The notes under the pieces were generated by a model, which saw only the letters and a list, made by a program, of their open reading frames with translations, was not told where the DNA came from and did not search any database. Positions 1 through 11,241 of a DNA stretch of 64,000 bases are shown here, piece after piece. This stretch comes from Tetragonia tetragonoides (Eukaryota > Streptophyta > Magnoliopsida > Caryophyllales > Aizoaceae): contig CM076147.1 in NCBI GenBank assembly GCA_038025085.1, positions 25,893,001 to 25,957,000 on the forward strand, given 5' to 3'. The first letter of the stretch is position 1; every line of letters starts with the position of its first letter. The translations under genes were made by a program, and so were the position numbers.

Positions 1-3000
1 CATCAAAAAAATTTAAAGGGAAGAAAAGGAATCGTAAAATTGTCGCAAAATCTGAAGAGAACTCTGATGGAAAGTTGTTGATTGGTTCCTTTGAGGAATT
101 ATCAAAAGCTAGGAGATCCGTTCTAGATCCACCTTGGGAAGGTTCAAACTTGATACCTGGTGACGTCTTGTGGTCTGATCCCTCAACGACTCCTGGACTT
201 TCACCAAATAAAGAGCGAGGCATTGGACTATTATGGGGTCCTGATTGCACTGATACATTTTTGAAGAAGTTTGGTCTGAAGGTGAGTTGATTAGTCTTTT
301 ATCTATATAATTATTCAAATAATTTATTCAGTTACATTCATTATGCCAGTGGTTTAGTAGCGAGAACACAGGAGATGGGAGCCTGGAAGGGGGAAGTTCT
401 AGATTCAGTAATGGCTTAGTAGCATAATGATCCAGGGCCCAGGCATTCCTTTTTCCTGTTTATAATGAATGGTTGGTTTTCTTGGGCAATGACATTTTAG
501 TCTAGAATTGTAGAATAATAAATTTAATGAAGATCTTGTGGAAAGAAATTATAGGTGCCTTAGTCACTTCTGCAGTAGGGGGTAGAAGAGATCTTCGTTT
601 CGTTGCCGTGCCCTTCCTTTCCTCGTCCAATTTCCAACACTCTTGTCACTGCAGCTGTCTGTCCTTGATGGTCACTGAACTTTTTTCTCTGATATCTTCT
701 TTTTTCGAACTCATAGCGTTGTAACATGCTGGTTACTTGCTGGTATTAGGGATCTACTTGACTCTGGTTTTATGACAGTTGATTATTAGATCACATGAAG
801 GCCCTGATGCAAGGGAAAAACGGCCTCGTCTTGCAGGAATGAACCAAGGGTACACGATTGATCATGTTGTAGAGTCTGGGAAGCTAATTACTGTGTTTAG
901 TGCCCCGGATTACCCACAATTCCAGGTTAGTTCTGCTCATTTCTTGTTTTTTGCTGGAAAGTAAAATGGGAGTTTTTCTGATTGCCATTTGGTCATGATC
1001 TGGATTTCTAGTTCTGGATAGTAATCTGCTCATGGTTTGATGTTCTTTTATTTGAAAGGTTTGTTTGTAGTAGCAAGTTCTCTGAAATACATTCTTTTCT
1101 TGCCTTGATAGATTTTTGAATATGTTTGCTGATGGAAATTTAGCAGTTCTCATCTTTATGTGTTATCAGCAGTATTTGCTGCCATTCTATGTGGGACTGT
1201 GATGACTAAGGAAATTCTGTATGTGCCCCTTGTTTCCCCTGAAAGTATTTATTATGATCCTACTACAGATGGGTGAGTTTGTTGAAGTTTGTAATGTGAC
1301 CCTTGTTTTGTTCTGTCTATATGGATGTCAGGGTTTTTTTTTTTCTTTTTGAGAAATAGCAAGAAATGCCACGAAGGGCCAAGAGTCCAAAGCATCAATA
1401 CTGAACATTACAAAAAACTCTACCAATAATAAAATAAAAAAAATAAATAAAAAAATAAATAAAAATAAAATAAAAAGCTGATGATAGAAGCTTAGCCTCA
1501 ACTGCTACTTCTTGAATCCCAAGTTACAATGTGATCAGACAAGTAAATTCTGATCCTCCATCGTCGGGACCACCACTAGCTTCACCATCGGCCATAAACG
1601 CCGCATCCATAGTGGCCAATGGTCAAAACAGAAGCATGATCAACGTCAAATGCTGAACCCGGTTATACCTTCTTATTCTCCGTCTCTCTCACAGCGAAGG
1701 TTTAGTCATGAGGTGCTTTATGAAAAAAACTTTAGTTTATCCTTTTATGGAAATCTAGTAATGGAATTACGTATTTGGCTTTTGTGGCCAGTTGAGCACA
1801 ACACAAGTTCTTGAAGTTAGTTTCTCTGTTTTTTTCATAATAATATGATGTTCACGTTGGGCCTATATGGAATGAATCAATGAATAAGTAATAAGTTCCC
1901 AACTTTCTTTTGTACTCCCTCCATTTCCAAGTACTGATGTTTCGCTTTTGGTGTCAAACTTTGACCAATAAGCTTTTAGGAAATTTTTCTATATTCACAA
2001 TATGAAAGACATTATTTTTATGTATTTGTATAAAAAGTACTTTCATTCTATATTTTTAAGAAAAATTAGTGGTCAAAGTTTGAAAAGCAAAAATAAAACT
2101 TGTGTGGGGAAAGAACACGTAAGCACGCGTTTTTTGTGGTTCAGTGCTTAAAGGATCGAAAGAACTATTCAGAACAAATTGCATGTGGTTTTGGGTTTAA
2201 AAGATTAGCAATAAAAGATAGATGAGGACTGAGGTCACCACTTGTGTCCAATAAAGTAACACCAAAAAAAAAAAAAAAAAAAAACACAAAATAAGGTGAT
2301 CAAAAAAAAAAAAAAAAACACAAAATAAAGAACTCGAAGATCAAACCAACTTTGACTAGACACACACACACCGTAATCAACTAAAGTAAACAACTTGTTT
2401 TTGTGGTTTCACAAGGATTGAAAGAACTAAATTTATGTGCGTTTTGGGGTTTAAAAGAAAACAAGAAAAGGATAGATGAGCTTACCACTTGTGTATAGAT
2501 GAGCTTACCACTTGTGTCTAAAGAAACACCAAAAAAACACAAAATAAAGAACTCGAAGATCAAACCACCAACTTTGTATAAAGGCTAAACTACCAACAAA
2601 ACATAAAGACTAGAATAGAAGACGTGCTCAACAGCTTCTGGCCTCTGGGTGAAACAGTTTAGCCAATGGTTCCAGCAATTCTAATTGGTGGAACAGATTC
2701 TAGGAACGGCTCCCGGTTCTGTTTCATCTCACTCATGCTCCCGCATCAGAGTCCCACCAACATTGAAATAAAGGGTTTGTAGTTTTTACTAGTTGTCTTT
2801 GAACAGTCCTTTATCAAACAAATAACAGATTTTGCAGAAACAGGTCCTTGTCTGTGTTTGTTGTTGCCTGTTGGAAATGGAGGCTATGAGAGGATTAGAT
2901 ACTTGCTGACACTAGACAAATGACTCATCATAACGTATTTTCTTCTACTGCAGGCAACAGAAGAGAGGTATAATAATAAAGGAGCATATATTGTGCTTGA

Positions 3001-3947
3001 GCCTCCTAATTTTGATACTCCTGTATTCCACAGTTTTGAAGCTGTCTTACCAAGACCTAAGGTACTACTCAATCAGAACTGTGAGAAAAATGATTTATCT
3101 GGTTTAGGTTATGCTGCACCAAAGTTTTAAATCGGACCGGCTGGTTGAACCAGGAACCGGAGGCTTGTCCTGTCCGATTGAAGAAAATAAACCACTTGTA
3201 ACTGTACTGGTCAAAACCGAACTGGTCAAACCTGGAGAACACAGGCCCAGCTTGAAATCTTGAGTGATAAAAAAAATGAAAAAACTCTGGTGCCGTTTTC
3301 AAAACATTTGTGTCATTGGAGACGTTGGGCATGCTTGGATTGGGGGTAATGATTAAGGGGGTAATGGAATAAATTTAAGGGTAAAATAGCAAGGTGAAGG
3401 TGGTGATGGGGTAATGATTAAGGGGGTTATGGAGGAAATGATGGGAGAAAGGGGGGTAATGCATTACTCTAGGGGGAGGGTGGGTAACTTTTACCCCCCA
3501 AATGGGGGGAATGATTACCCTCCTCTTCACAAAATCTAACACCCACCATCTCCCACACCCTCCATTTTAGCCTATAATTCTACCTATTACCCCCTTAATC
3601 ATCACCCTCATTCCAAGCATGCCCATTATGCGTGTGAGATGTTTGGTGTTCCGATGCATATGTCTTGTTCCATTATCTCTGTGGACAATTTATGCATGTT
3701 TTGTGTTTTTGTTTACTTGTGAGTGGTCAACATTGCAATATTTTTAAAAACGCTTTAGTTGTCAGCTGATTCTCTCAAGAAAATAAGGTTGTCAGCTGAT
3801 TGCTGTATTAGCCCCAAAGTCTGTTGTCTCTTTATGGAGTGTTATTGATGTTTATCTCTGTGACAGGCGAATCCCTTTTACGACTATCAGGACGTGATCG
3901 ATTCTGATGAAGAGCTAGACTTGGCGTCTATGGTGTCGGCTCCTTGA
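1..3947 (+). CDS. PP7: Serine/threonine-protein phosphatase 7 (PP7-type), 3' part
   Basis: C-terminal half of a plant PPP-family Ser/Thr phosphatase; the N-terminal half, with the first metal-binding motifs, lies left of the window. Exons read as 1-281 (frame begins at base 3), 779-925, 2954-3061 and 3867-3947, all with GT-AG borders and all phase 0. Exon 1 holds a lysine-rich insert, then LWSDP and the RGIGLLWG stretch, which match PPP core motifs. Exon 2 starts LIIRSHE and ends SAPDYPQFQ, the counterpart of the family's RxHE and SAPNYC motifs. The protein ends [15 protein letters not shown]. Plant PP7 is a nuclear, calmodulin-binding phosphatase linked to light signalling and heat tolerance; that is family knowledge. 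Intron 2 (926-2953) and intron 3 (3062-3866) are enlarged by repeats. A PP7 'long form' with an upstream PMD domain cannot be excluded because the start is missing. Confidence 0.9.
1915..2100. mobile_element. Truncated Stowaway-like MITE
   Basis: In PP7 intron 2, after a TA dinucleotide, the sequence begins CTCCCTCCATTTCCAAGTA, the typical Stowaway (Tc1/mariner MITE) end. It continues with the internal motif 'caaactttgacca' and its reverse complement near 2073. The right terminal repeat is not recognisable, so this is a degraded copy. An intact relative is at 29101-29355. Confidence 0.55.
2115..2575. repeat. Imperfect direct duplication in PP7 intron 2
   Basis: A segment of about 220 bp occurs twice. 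Both copies share 'ggattgaaagaac'-like text, a 'gtttaaaaga' stretch, 'accacttgtgtc', a poly(A) run and the closing string 'caaaataaagaactcgaaga' (at 2321 and 2540). The second copy also repeats a 20-base 'gatgagcttaccacttgtgt' unit. Long A runs at 2263-2284 and 2302-2318 suggest a retroposed or slippage-amplified origin. Confidence 0.6.
3327..3624. mobile_element. Tourist-like MITE in PP7 intron 3
   Basis: About 300 bp with long terminal inverted repeats: GGGCATGCTTGGATTGGGGG at the left and its imperfect complement ending CCAAGCATGCCC at the right. 'taatgattaaggggg' blocks are mirrored inside. No coding potential. The same family recurs at 5974-6264. No clear 3-bp target duplication was found, so assignment to PIF/Harbinger rests on size and terminal sequence only. 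Confidence 0.65.
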
Positions 3948-4283
3948 AGGGATAGTGTACCACTCAAAAGTATGTTCAACTTTCCTTGGTGAAAAACATC
4001 TCATCTTTTGTATGTAGATGCCTTTGCTCTATTTTTTCGTTGCAATTCTCTGATGTATATAAGCAGTAAAAGCTGCTTTTCCATGTGTTCTTCGTGAGGC
4101 CATCCATCTATTTTCAAACATGGTGCTCGGAAGAAAATATAGCCATTGACCTACCTTTTGTTTCTTTCACATGAAAGATGTGTTTTCTTCTTGAATCTCA
4201 CTTCTCTCGGAAGTATTTTAAATATTCATAATTTGGGCGAGTTGATTGTTTGTTACCAACTATGGCTCACATGTACCAGGGAA

Positions 4284-4423
4284 CAATAAGTCTTGTATGA
4301 CCGTCCCACGATAGGATAGAGTTACTCATGAAAAATTATGGTGACCTCTTGTTCACAAATCACCCTTGTTTTTCATGAGAGTAACTCTGTCCCACTGTGG
4401 GACTATGTCATACAAGTTTTTGT
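4284..4423. mobile_element. Small fold-back (MITE-like) element
   Basis: A 140-bp near-palindrome in the PP7 3' flank. The left arm carries 'cttgtatgaccgtcccac' then 'agagttactcatgaaaaa'. The right arm carries the same blocks inverted ('tttttcatgagagtaactct', 'gtgggactatgtcatacaag'). It would fold into one long hairpin. Superfamily not determined. Confidence 0.55.
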
Positions 4424-5973
4424 GATTGGCTAGGTACTAAGCTACATAGAAGTTTAACCTTCCTGTTATCCCGCATTTAGTTTATTTATTTATTTTTAGA
4501 AATGAGCCTTCAATGTTGGTGCCTAGTGTTTGTTGGTTCCAAACTCCAATCATATTCCCTGTGTTGTTCTCCCGCCATATCTAATAGAAGTTACCCACTG
4601 CGGTTCCTATTATGTGATGTTAGTCCACTATAACCGTCGTTAATCGCTGGGTCAACGTTAACCACTTGTCAACGCTAAATTGACCACAACTCCTACTTTG
4701 TAGGGAAATAGAGATCAAGGGATGTCCATAATCCCCCATCACTTTCGAGGAATAGCCACACTCACTTGGCTACTTGAAGCCTAAGTAGTCGATGACGTTG
4801 GACGTGCTCAATGTATTACCGCCACGTCATGTGATCCATACTGTCTTCGCTCTTGGTTGTGTACCAAAGGTTCCTCCCCGTAGCCTAGCTACGCCCCGGA
4901 ACTTGCTCTATTTTCACCACATAAGGATTTTCGAAGGGTTTGACGATCTGAAGTAGAGTGGCTCCCGTTCATTGGGATTGATAGGAGTGAATGGACATGC
5001 AAAGTGCATTACTTTCATACTAGGGTCATAGACCACTACAATAGCTCAACGGTTGATCGAATGCCACCAAAGGCTTCCTGTCCTGGCTATTACTCGTTTT
5101 TGTGCTATTGCTGATCAATATTACTCCGAAATAGTAGGAGCATCTCTTGATCAAAAGTGATGCGTAAGCATCAGGTTAAGGAACAGTAATATCTGCTCAA
5201 ATTTGAGGAACAATTTGAGAGCAGGAATTGACAGCTGAACTCATTGCCTTGGCATTCATAGAAAGCGATTATTTGCTGTGATATTTTCTGATTCTGACAT
5301 AAAATTTGTACGTCGTCCTTTTTTTTTTTTTCTTTTCCTTTTCTTGTATCTTATTTTTAATACCATTTCCAGTGCCAGCCACAAATTTTGGACATGATAG
5401 AGAAATTTATGAAGTCTGCTTGATTAGTGAAATTTTATGAATGGCATCATTGCCCCATTGTGAGCTGGTTATGGTTCGTGGCGTGGCAATGTGAAGTTCA
5501 CATATGAACATTTAGTAGTAGTATAACTAAAAGCATGTGGATTGAGTTTATTGACCAAATGGTGGTTGAAAGGTCTTACTCGTATTAAGTTATTAGCTGC
5601 ATGGATCAATGTCTGTCTCAAATTTGTTTCCCGATCAGGAATATGTATTTCTTTCCAGAAAGACCAAAAATTAAATTTCGTACTTTCATTTCCTTTACAA
5701 ATGAAAAAATTATTAGAGGTCATTTGTTAGATTTCTTTTTCACTAACTCATTTACGGCCGGCAGTCAAAATTTGATAAGTAAATGTGAGCAAAAGAGTTA
5801 TACTTATGGGAAAAAAAAGTGATTGAATTTCGTGATAAAAGTTATCGGTTAATTTCTTGTTTTTTTATTTTTATTTTTATTTTATTATTATTTTCCTTTA
5901 ATTATTCTAGTTTTATACCGACTTTTATTTTGTAGGAGTACACAAGAAGAATACAAACGCCAATTATATATTC
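4424..5973. other. Intergenic, no recognisable gene
   Basis: About 1.5 kb downstream of PP7. I see no reading frame with family resemblance on either strand. The stretch 4500-5170 has more GC and a few CG-containing strings than its surroundings, which may be an old LTR fragment, but I found no terminal repeats. The remainder is AT-rich. Confidence 0.5.
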
Positions 5974-6264
5974 GGGCCATTTGGTCAGGGGTAATGATTA
6001 AGGGGTAATGAAATGAATTTTTAGGCTAAAATAGTAATGTGAAGTGGTGATGAGGGTAATGATTAGGGGGGTATTGGAAAAAATGAAGGAAAATTGGGGA
6101 ATATCATTACCCTATGGGGAGGTGAGTTTCAATTATCCCTCAATGGGGGTAATCATTATCCTCATTCTCACAAAATCTAACTCCCACTACCTCACATACC
6201 TCCCATTTTAGCCTTAAAATTAATTCCATTACCCTCTTAATCATTACCCCAACCAAACAACCCC
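5974..6264. mobile_element. Tourist-like MITE, second copy
   Basis: The left end GGGCCATTTGGTCAGGGGTA is mirrored by a right end reading, in complement, GGGGTTGTTTGGTTGGGGTA. The interior repeats the 'taatgattaagggg' and 'ggctaaaatagta' blocks of the element at 3327-3624. TTA follows the right end, as expected for a PIF/Harbinger target, but the left flank is TTC, so the duplication is imperfect or decayed. Confidence 0.65.
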
Positions 6265-6333
6265 TTAATTGTCAACTTATCATAGACTCATAGCTAGTGA
6301 GGTTTCTTTTCATTTATCTTATTTAATTGAATG

Positions 6334-6547
6334 GACTAGCTACCGAAATAGACTTAAAGAGCTAGCTCTTGTAAGTTGTAAAGGTCATGGGTTCAATTTC
6401 CATTACGCCTCTTTGCTGAGCCTGTCTACAAGATTTATTTTGTTGGCTTGCCTGGTGTGTGTGGTTTGCAGGCTATTGCATATACTCGGGGTTTATCCGG
6501 TGCATACTCAAAGAGAGTGACTGAGGATTCCTCGTATCAAAAAAAGT
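6334..6547 (+). mobile_element. Possible tRNA-derived SINE
   Basis: Contains an A-box-like 'agctagctcttgtaagttg' and a B-box-like 'gggttcaatttcc' about 30 bp apart, the spacing of an RNA polymerase III promoter. A roughly 140-bp unrelated body follows, and then a short A-run. No flanking duplication was verified, so this is tentative. Confidence 0.4.
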
Positions 6548-6747
6548 TGTAACTCAGAATGGAGCGAGAGTTGCCTTATCTGACTGTTAAGTGTGAAGGA
6601 CTTGTTGGTGAGGATAAATTTAGGGCAGTATAAATCATAATAACTTGTCTAAAGACTGTGAGTAATCTTTTTCTGTCATCACGTTGCTTATTACTTACTA
6701 TTTATTTTTTCTTTTTTTTGTCTCCGACTTAGGAAGATACTTAAATA

Positions 6748-7509
6748 CAGTAGAATCTCTATAAATTAATATTCGATAACTTAATAATCTTTCTAAGATA
6801 ATAATTTTGTTCGGTCCCGACTCGGGCCTAGGGTCTAAATTAATAATTTCGATAAAATAATAAGATAATAATTTTTTGAAAGACCCTCATATAAATTTAA
6901 GGTCCCATCAAAACTATAAATTAATAATTATATAAAATTTCAAATATAACTAGGACAACTTAGTATAACATGACTATTGTTGTTTGTTTTTATCTTAAAA
7001 TTTAAATCTAGTTGCATTCAATCTTTAACTATCCTTACTGCAATCAAAGTTCTGTTGTTGCATTCTCTTATATTCACGTAGTTCTTTACGTATTTTGATC
7101 TGTCATTGTTGATTTTTGGACACCGTTTAGATGTGAAACAATGCTTGGTTGTCTTTGATTTGGATTGACTAATTAGGAATGTTTGATGTTGCTTATATAA
7201 TGGTTCCATACCATACACGCACGAACTTGCATTAAGTTTTGACTAGTACTACGACAATGAACATTGTATTATATTTGTTTTTTAGGTGATGTAATATATT
7301 AATTAGTCAGCATATTGTACATGACCATCGTTTATATAGTCAATAAAAATACCTTTTATATGTTTTATGTATTAAAAATAATGCAGATTCGTTGAATCGA
7401 TAAAACTCTCCTTATATTAATAAAATTTTAATTTATCAATTAAATAATATCTATCTAAGATAATAAAATTACCCAATCTCAATATTATTAATTTATAAAG
7501 ATTTTACTG
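6748..7509. mobile_element. Emigrant/Lemi1-like (pogo) non-autonomous transposon
   Basis: 762 bp bounded by TA on both sides. The left end CAGTAGAATCTCTATAAATT and the complement of the right end CAGTAAAATCTTTATAAATT closely match the known Emigrant MITE terminus. Emigrant is linked to the pogo-like transposase Lemi1 in Arabidopsis (family knowledge). The interior is very AT-rich, has no intact transposase, and repeats 'taataattt/ataagataataa' blocks near both ends. It is longer than typical Emigrant copies, so it may be an internally deleted pogo element. Confidence 0.75.
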
Positions 7510-8021
7510 TAGTCATTTTGATGTTGGATCATCTCATGAGGCCCTCATTATCATATTATTAAGTATCAATAAACGATATCTATGAGTACAACTGATATGA
7601 CGTACAAACTAAGTCAATGATGTTAAAATATATAAATATGGATAATAAATGGTCTTGAACTCAAATGAGTTAGGAAGAGGGCTACTTTGTTTTATTTATT
7701 TTATCTTGAAATTTCGTTTAACTTTTTATTTATCTTTTTGAAGCAGTTGATATTATGTACTTTATCTACTAAAAATGCCTAATTTTCGACTGATTGCGTG
7801 TTCGCTTGGACAAAGGACAATACTACTAGCTAGCTCTCTCTTCGTGTCGATCTTTACGTTTTCTAAAATGACAAATTTGGGCTATCACATTATTGTCCTA
7901 CCTTTTTTTCCCCTCTCTCATCCAAACGTCTGAATTCATTTGTTTTCTTTTTTTTTTTTATGTTTATTTTTGGGAGAACCAAACATTTGAATTCTAAATA
8001 CACAATAAAAATGGCGGCATC

Positions 8022-9571
8022 AGTTCAACCTCTTTGTGGGCTAACTAGGTCCAACAGTACTATTTGAAAAGGCAGTCAATTTGGGAAGTTCAAGCTAAGC
8101 TGGGCAGTCTGTTTTTTGGGCATGGTCAGGTGAGCATGGGTCCTGGGTACCTGGTTCTGATATTGGAAGTGGTTTGAACCTGGTGGGTCGAAACCTGAAA
8201 CTGCTCTTACCAATTAGGGGTGAGCGCAGGCAGATACCCACCTAAAATTTTGGGATTTGGTATTGGAATTGATTAGACCAGTTCCTCGAAACTGGGACCC
8301 AGTATTGGAATTGGTTGGATCAGTTTCTCAAAATTAGTACCCAGACTTGGAATTGGCAGGTCCAGTTCCAGGACCAGGTACCTATCCCCCTATAAAATTT
8401 CTTTGAATGAATGCAAATATTATCTAATTACTAAGATTTTACAGTTGTAAAATAGTACATCCTGCTTTGAAATCAGTAAAACAATATCAAAACAAAGAAA
8501 TTGTAACCTATGTGATATGAAAGGTAAGTTAGCAGTAGCATTAATAGTATTGTGACCAATTTTAATACCAATTCGATGTTTGGGAGATACCCAATATTAG
8601 TCCTAGCAGGTACCCACTGGGTACTGGGTCTGGGAAAATGATACCCAGAATTGAAATTGGTTGCAACCAGTTCCGAATTTTGGGACCCAGAATTGATTGG
8701 CATGGAGAAAGATTCTGCAACTCAGGGATGATATTTTGGGTTCCTGTGACTCTCCTCAAGCAGCTACAGCTGTGATGCAGTCTTACATTTGTAATGGCAC
8801 GTTTAAGATAGGAAAAGCTTATGATAGGCTCAGAGTCAGAGAGAAGGGAGCTCATGTCAGATGGTGGCAGTTGTGTAGGGAGAGAGTGGCAGTACCCAAA
8901 CATAGGGTAATTTTCTGGCTTGCAATTCAGAATAGATTGGCTACTCAAGCCAAATCTCACTAAGAAAGGGTTTATCATGGTCAACATGTGCCCTTTGTGT
9001 TGCCACGCAATTGAAGACAACACTCACCTCTTTTTCTCTTGTCCTGTAGCCCATGCAGTTTGGCAAAAGATGTTGTTATGGCTGGGACTTAGCAGAAGGC
9101 CCTGGTCTTTTAAACGAGAAGTTAGATGGTTCTTGAAAGAGCAGAGGGGTAAACAGATGCCGCAGTGCGCTAGGCGTGCAACTTTTCTTGCTACTGTCTA
9201 TAAAATTTGGTGGGAAATAAAGGAACCAAGCATTGTTTAATGGTGTTAGAAGGAGTGTGACTCAGATTGTTGATGGCATTCAAACTGCAGTAAGCATCAG
9301 GCTGCACGCGTTTTATGAGGATAACGACATCAAGAAGTTACTTGATAAGGCTCTTGGGTAATTCATGTTGATGTCAGGCTATAGACAACGTTTTGTCTAT
9401 TTGTTGTAACTGTAATTTTTCTGTTGATTCAAACCTGTGTATTTTGCTGGAGTGGGGTATCAAATTGATATCTAACTTGTCAGCACTGTGTATTCTTTTC
9501 CAGGGCATTGCTTTGATGTCCCTTGGATAATGGAATGACAAGATCTAACCATTTTCCCAAAAAAAAAATAA
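8022..9571 (+). mobile_element. 5'-truncated LINE insertion with target-site duplication
   Basis: A 1.55-kb block ending in an A-rich tail, flanked by the same 14-base string 'aaaatggcggcatc' (around 8008-8021 and 9571-9584), diagnostic of target-primed insertion. From about 8697 it encodes the C-terminal part of a plant LINE ORF2: WRKILQLRDDI, then VPKHRVIFWLAIQNRLAT. A frameshift near 8960 follows, then the zf-RVT knuckle CPLCCHAIEDNTHLFFSC. The last part needs another frame and ends in a lysine- and aspartate-rich tail before 9362. The stretch 8110-8690 is non-coding, full of 'gggtacc/ggtaccc' and 'ttggaattgg' strings, and looks like a separate small element nested in the LINE. Confidence 0.8.
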
Positions 9572-11151
9572 AAAATGGCGGCATCCACCGTATTTATTAA
9601 TAACTCATATATATGGTCGCTTTCAAGAGCATAAAAGTAATAAAATGGCCAAGTAAAATTGTCTTACTCTTCATGCCATCTAGAAAGCATATGTCAATAT
9701 GTGACCGATGGATTAATATAATACTATATATATCTGCAATTTTTTTTTGTTTTCTTTACTTTATTTCTTATACTAAACTTAGTCATTTATCAATAGCAAT
9801 ATAACAATAAAATGTTTGTTGGCTTTCCTTAACACATAAGGTGGTACTAGGTTTGAATTTAAAAAAAAAAATTGAACTGATACGAATTAAATTCATCTAA
9901 TTTATCTTGAACCGAACTAAGTAAAGTTTTATAAAACATATATAGCTAGCCTTTATACTCTTATGTTAGTAAAGATTAATGGTGCATTCTTTTCACCTTA
10001 AAAAAAAATTAAACTGAATTGTATTAACTTTTTTTTTAAAAAAAATTGAGGCGCTGAACTTAATATTACTTAACCTCAGAAATATAGCTAGCCTTTAAAC
10101 TCTTTTTTTCCATGTCAATGTGCACATATTATGAGCCTCAACCAAACAGGTTTGTCAAGAGCGGGTTAGGGTTTTTACCTGCTAATTTATCAGTTATTTG
10201 TTCAAAATTTAAAAAAAATAGGTCAGTATTGTTTGACTCGGGTCAAAATTTGACAGTTATACTTATGAGTTGGTGACATAACTATTTTCATTTCTCCTAA
10301 TATAATTTGTCACCATAGCATACAACTACAAGGAAGACATGGAGGGGAGAAAATGGAATATACTTCAGGTCATAAATTAGGCCTTTACGGCTTTACGTCT
10401 TAGTTTTTGGCTTGTTTTTCTCAACTTATTATAGATTTAATTCTTTTCAGCTAAGCTCATTGTAATATTAGTTTTAATGCAATTGTGTTTATGTAAGAAT
10501 GCATCACATTATCACTTGAACAATATTTTATTCAATATAAATTTAAGATAATACATTTGTCGTGAAAAGATTTCAACGCATACTTTCAATTAAACCCAAC
10601 ATTAAAGATGTTTTAAGGAGTTATAAAGAGGCTAAAGCTCAAGTAGAAAAAGTTAGTTCGACTTAGTTCTGTTCAAATAAACTCAATTCAGTCTAAATCA
10701 TTTCACTCCAAATCACTCAATTATTCAATATGTATTTAGGTTAAAATGGAACCTTGGCAAAAAAAGAAGTGCCCTTTTGGGTGCATTTGTTCCCTTACGA
10801 AAGCTGGACCATATAAGCTACTTCTATCAAACCAAATTACCATATTATTGCTAGCAAGACAGCTTGAATCTTGATGACTCTACTGAGCTGTACAATAAGT
10901 AACTTCCCACACTAAATAATACATACTTTTTATAGAGTATCCTAATTCAATTCTTATCCAAAATTGCTTGGCAATTAAATGCATTTTGTAGGGTTACTTT
11001 TGACTTAATCGTGTAAGTCCAATTTTATTTTCTACAAAGCTTGAAAAATCAATTACAAAGCTGGGTCCCTAAGATGGTGGTAGGAGGGAAGTTCTGGACA
11101 TATTAATTAATCTCTAGATTAGCTCTCTACCTAGTGTATAAACTAAACCCA
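9572..11151. other. AT-rich intergenic region upstream of the GMC gene
   Basis: No gene-like reading frame on either strand. Short A/T runs (9859-9869, 10006-10047) may be tails of old retroposons. Nothing else recognised. Confidence 0.5.
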
Positions 11152-11160
11152 TATAAATAT
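11152..11160 (+). promoter_or_regulatory. TATA box of the GMC oxidoreductase gene
   Basis: TATAAATAT lies 82 bases before the ATG at 11242. This would put transcription start near 11185-11190 and give a 5' leader of about 50 nt. Inferred from sequence and spacing only. Confidence 0.6.
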
Positions 11161-11241
11161 GTGAATTTAGTTCCAATTGTACTTTAATTTGAGTACTGTG
11201 TGTTATTATAACTTCAAGAAAAAATAGCTGACAAATACGCC

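Noticed and set aside
8562..9023. 153-codon minus-strand open frame
   Set aside because: It overlaps the plus-strand LINE ORF2 text with clear family motifs; the minus frame has no resemblance to any family.
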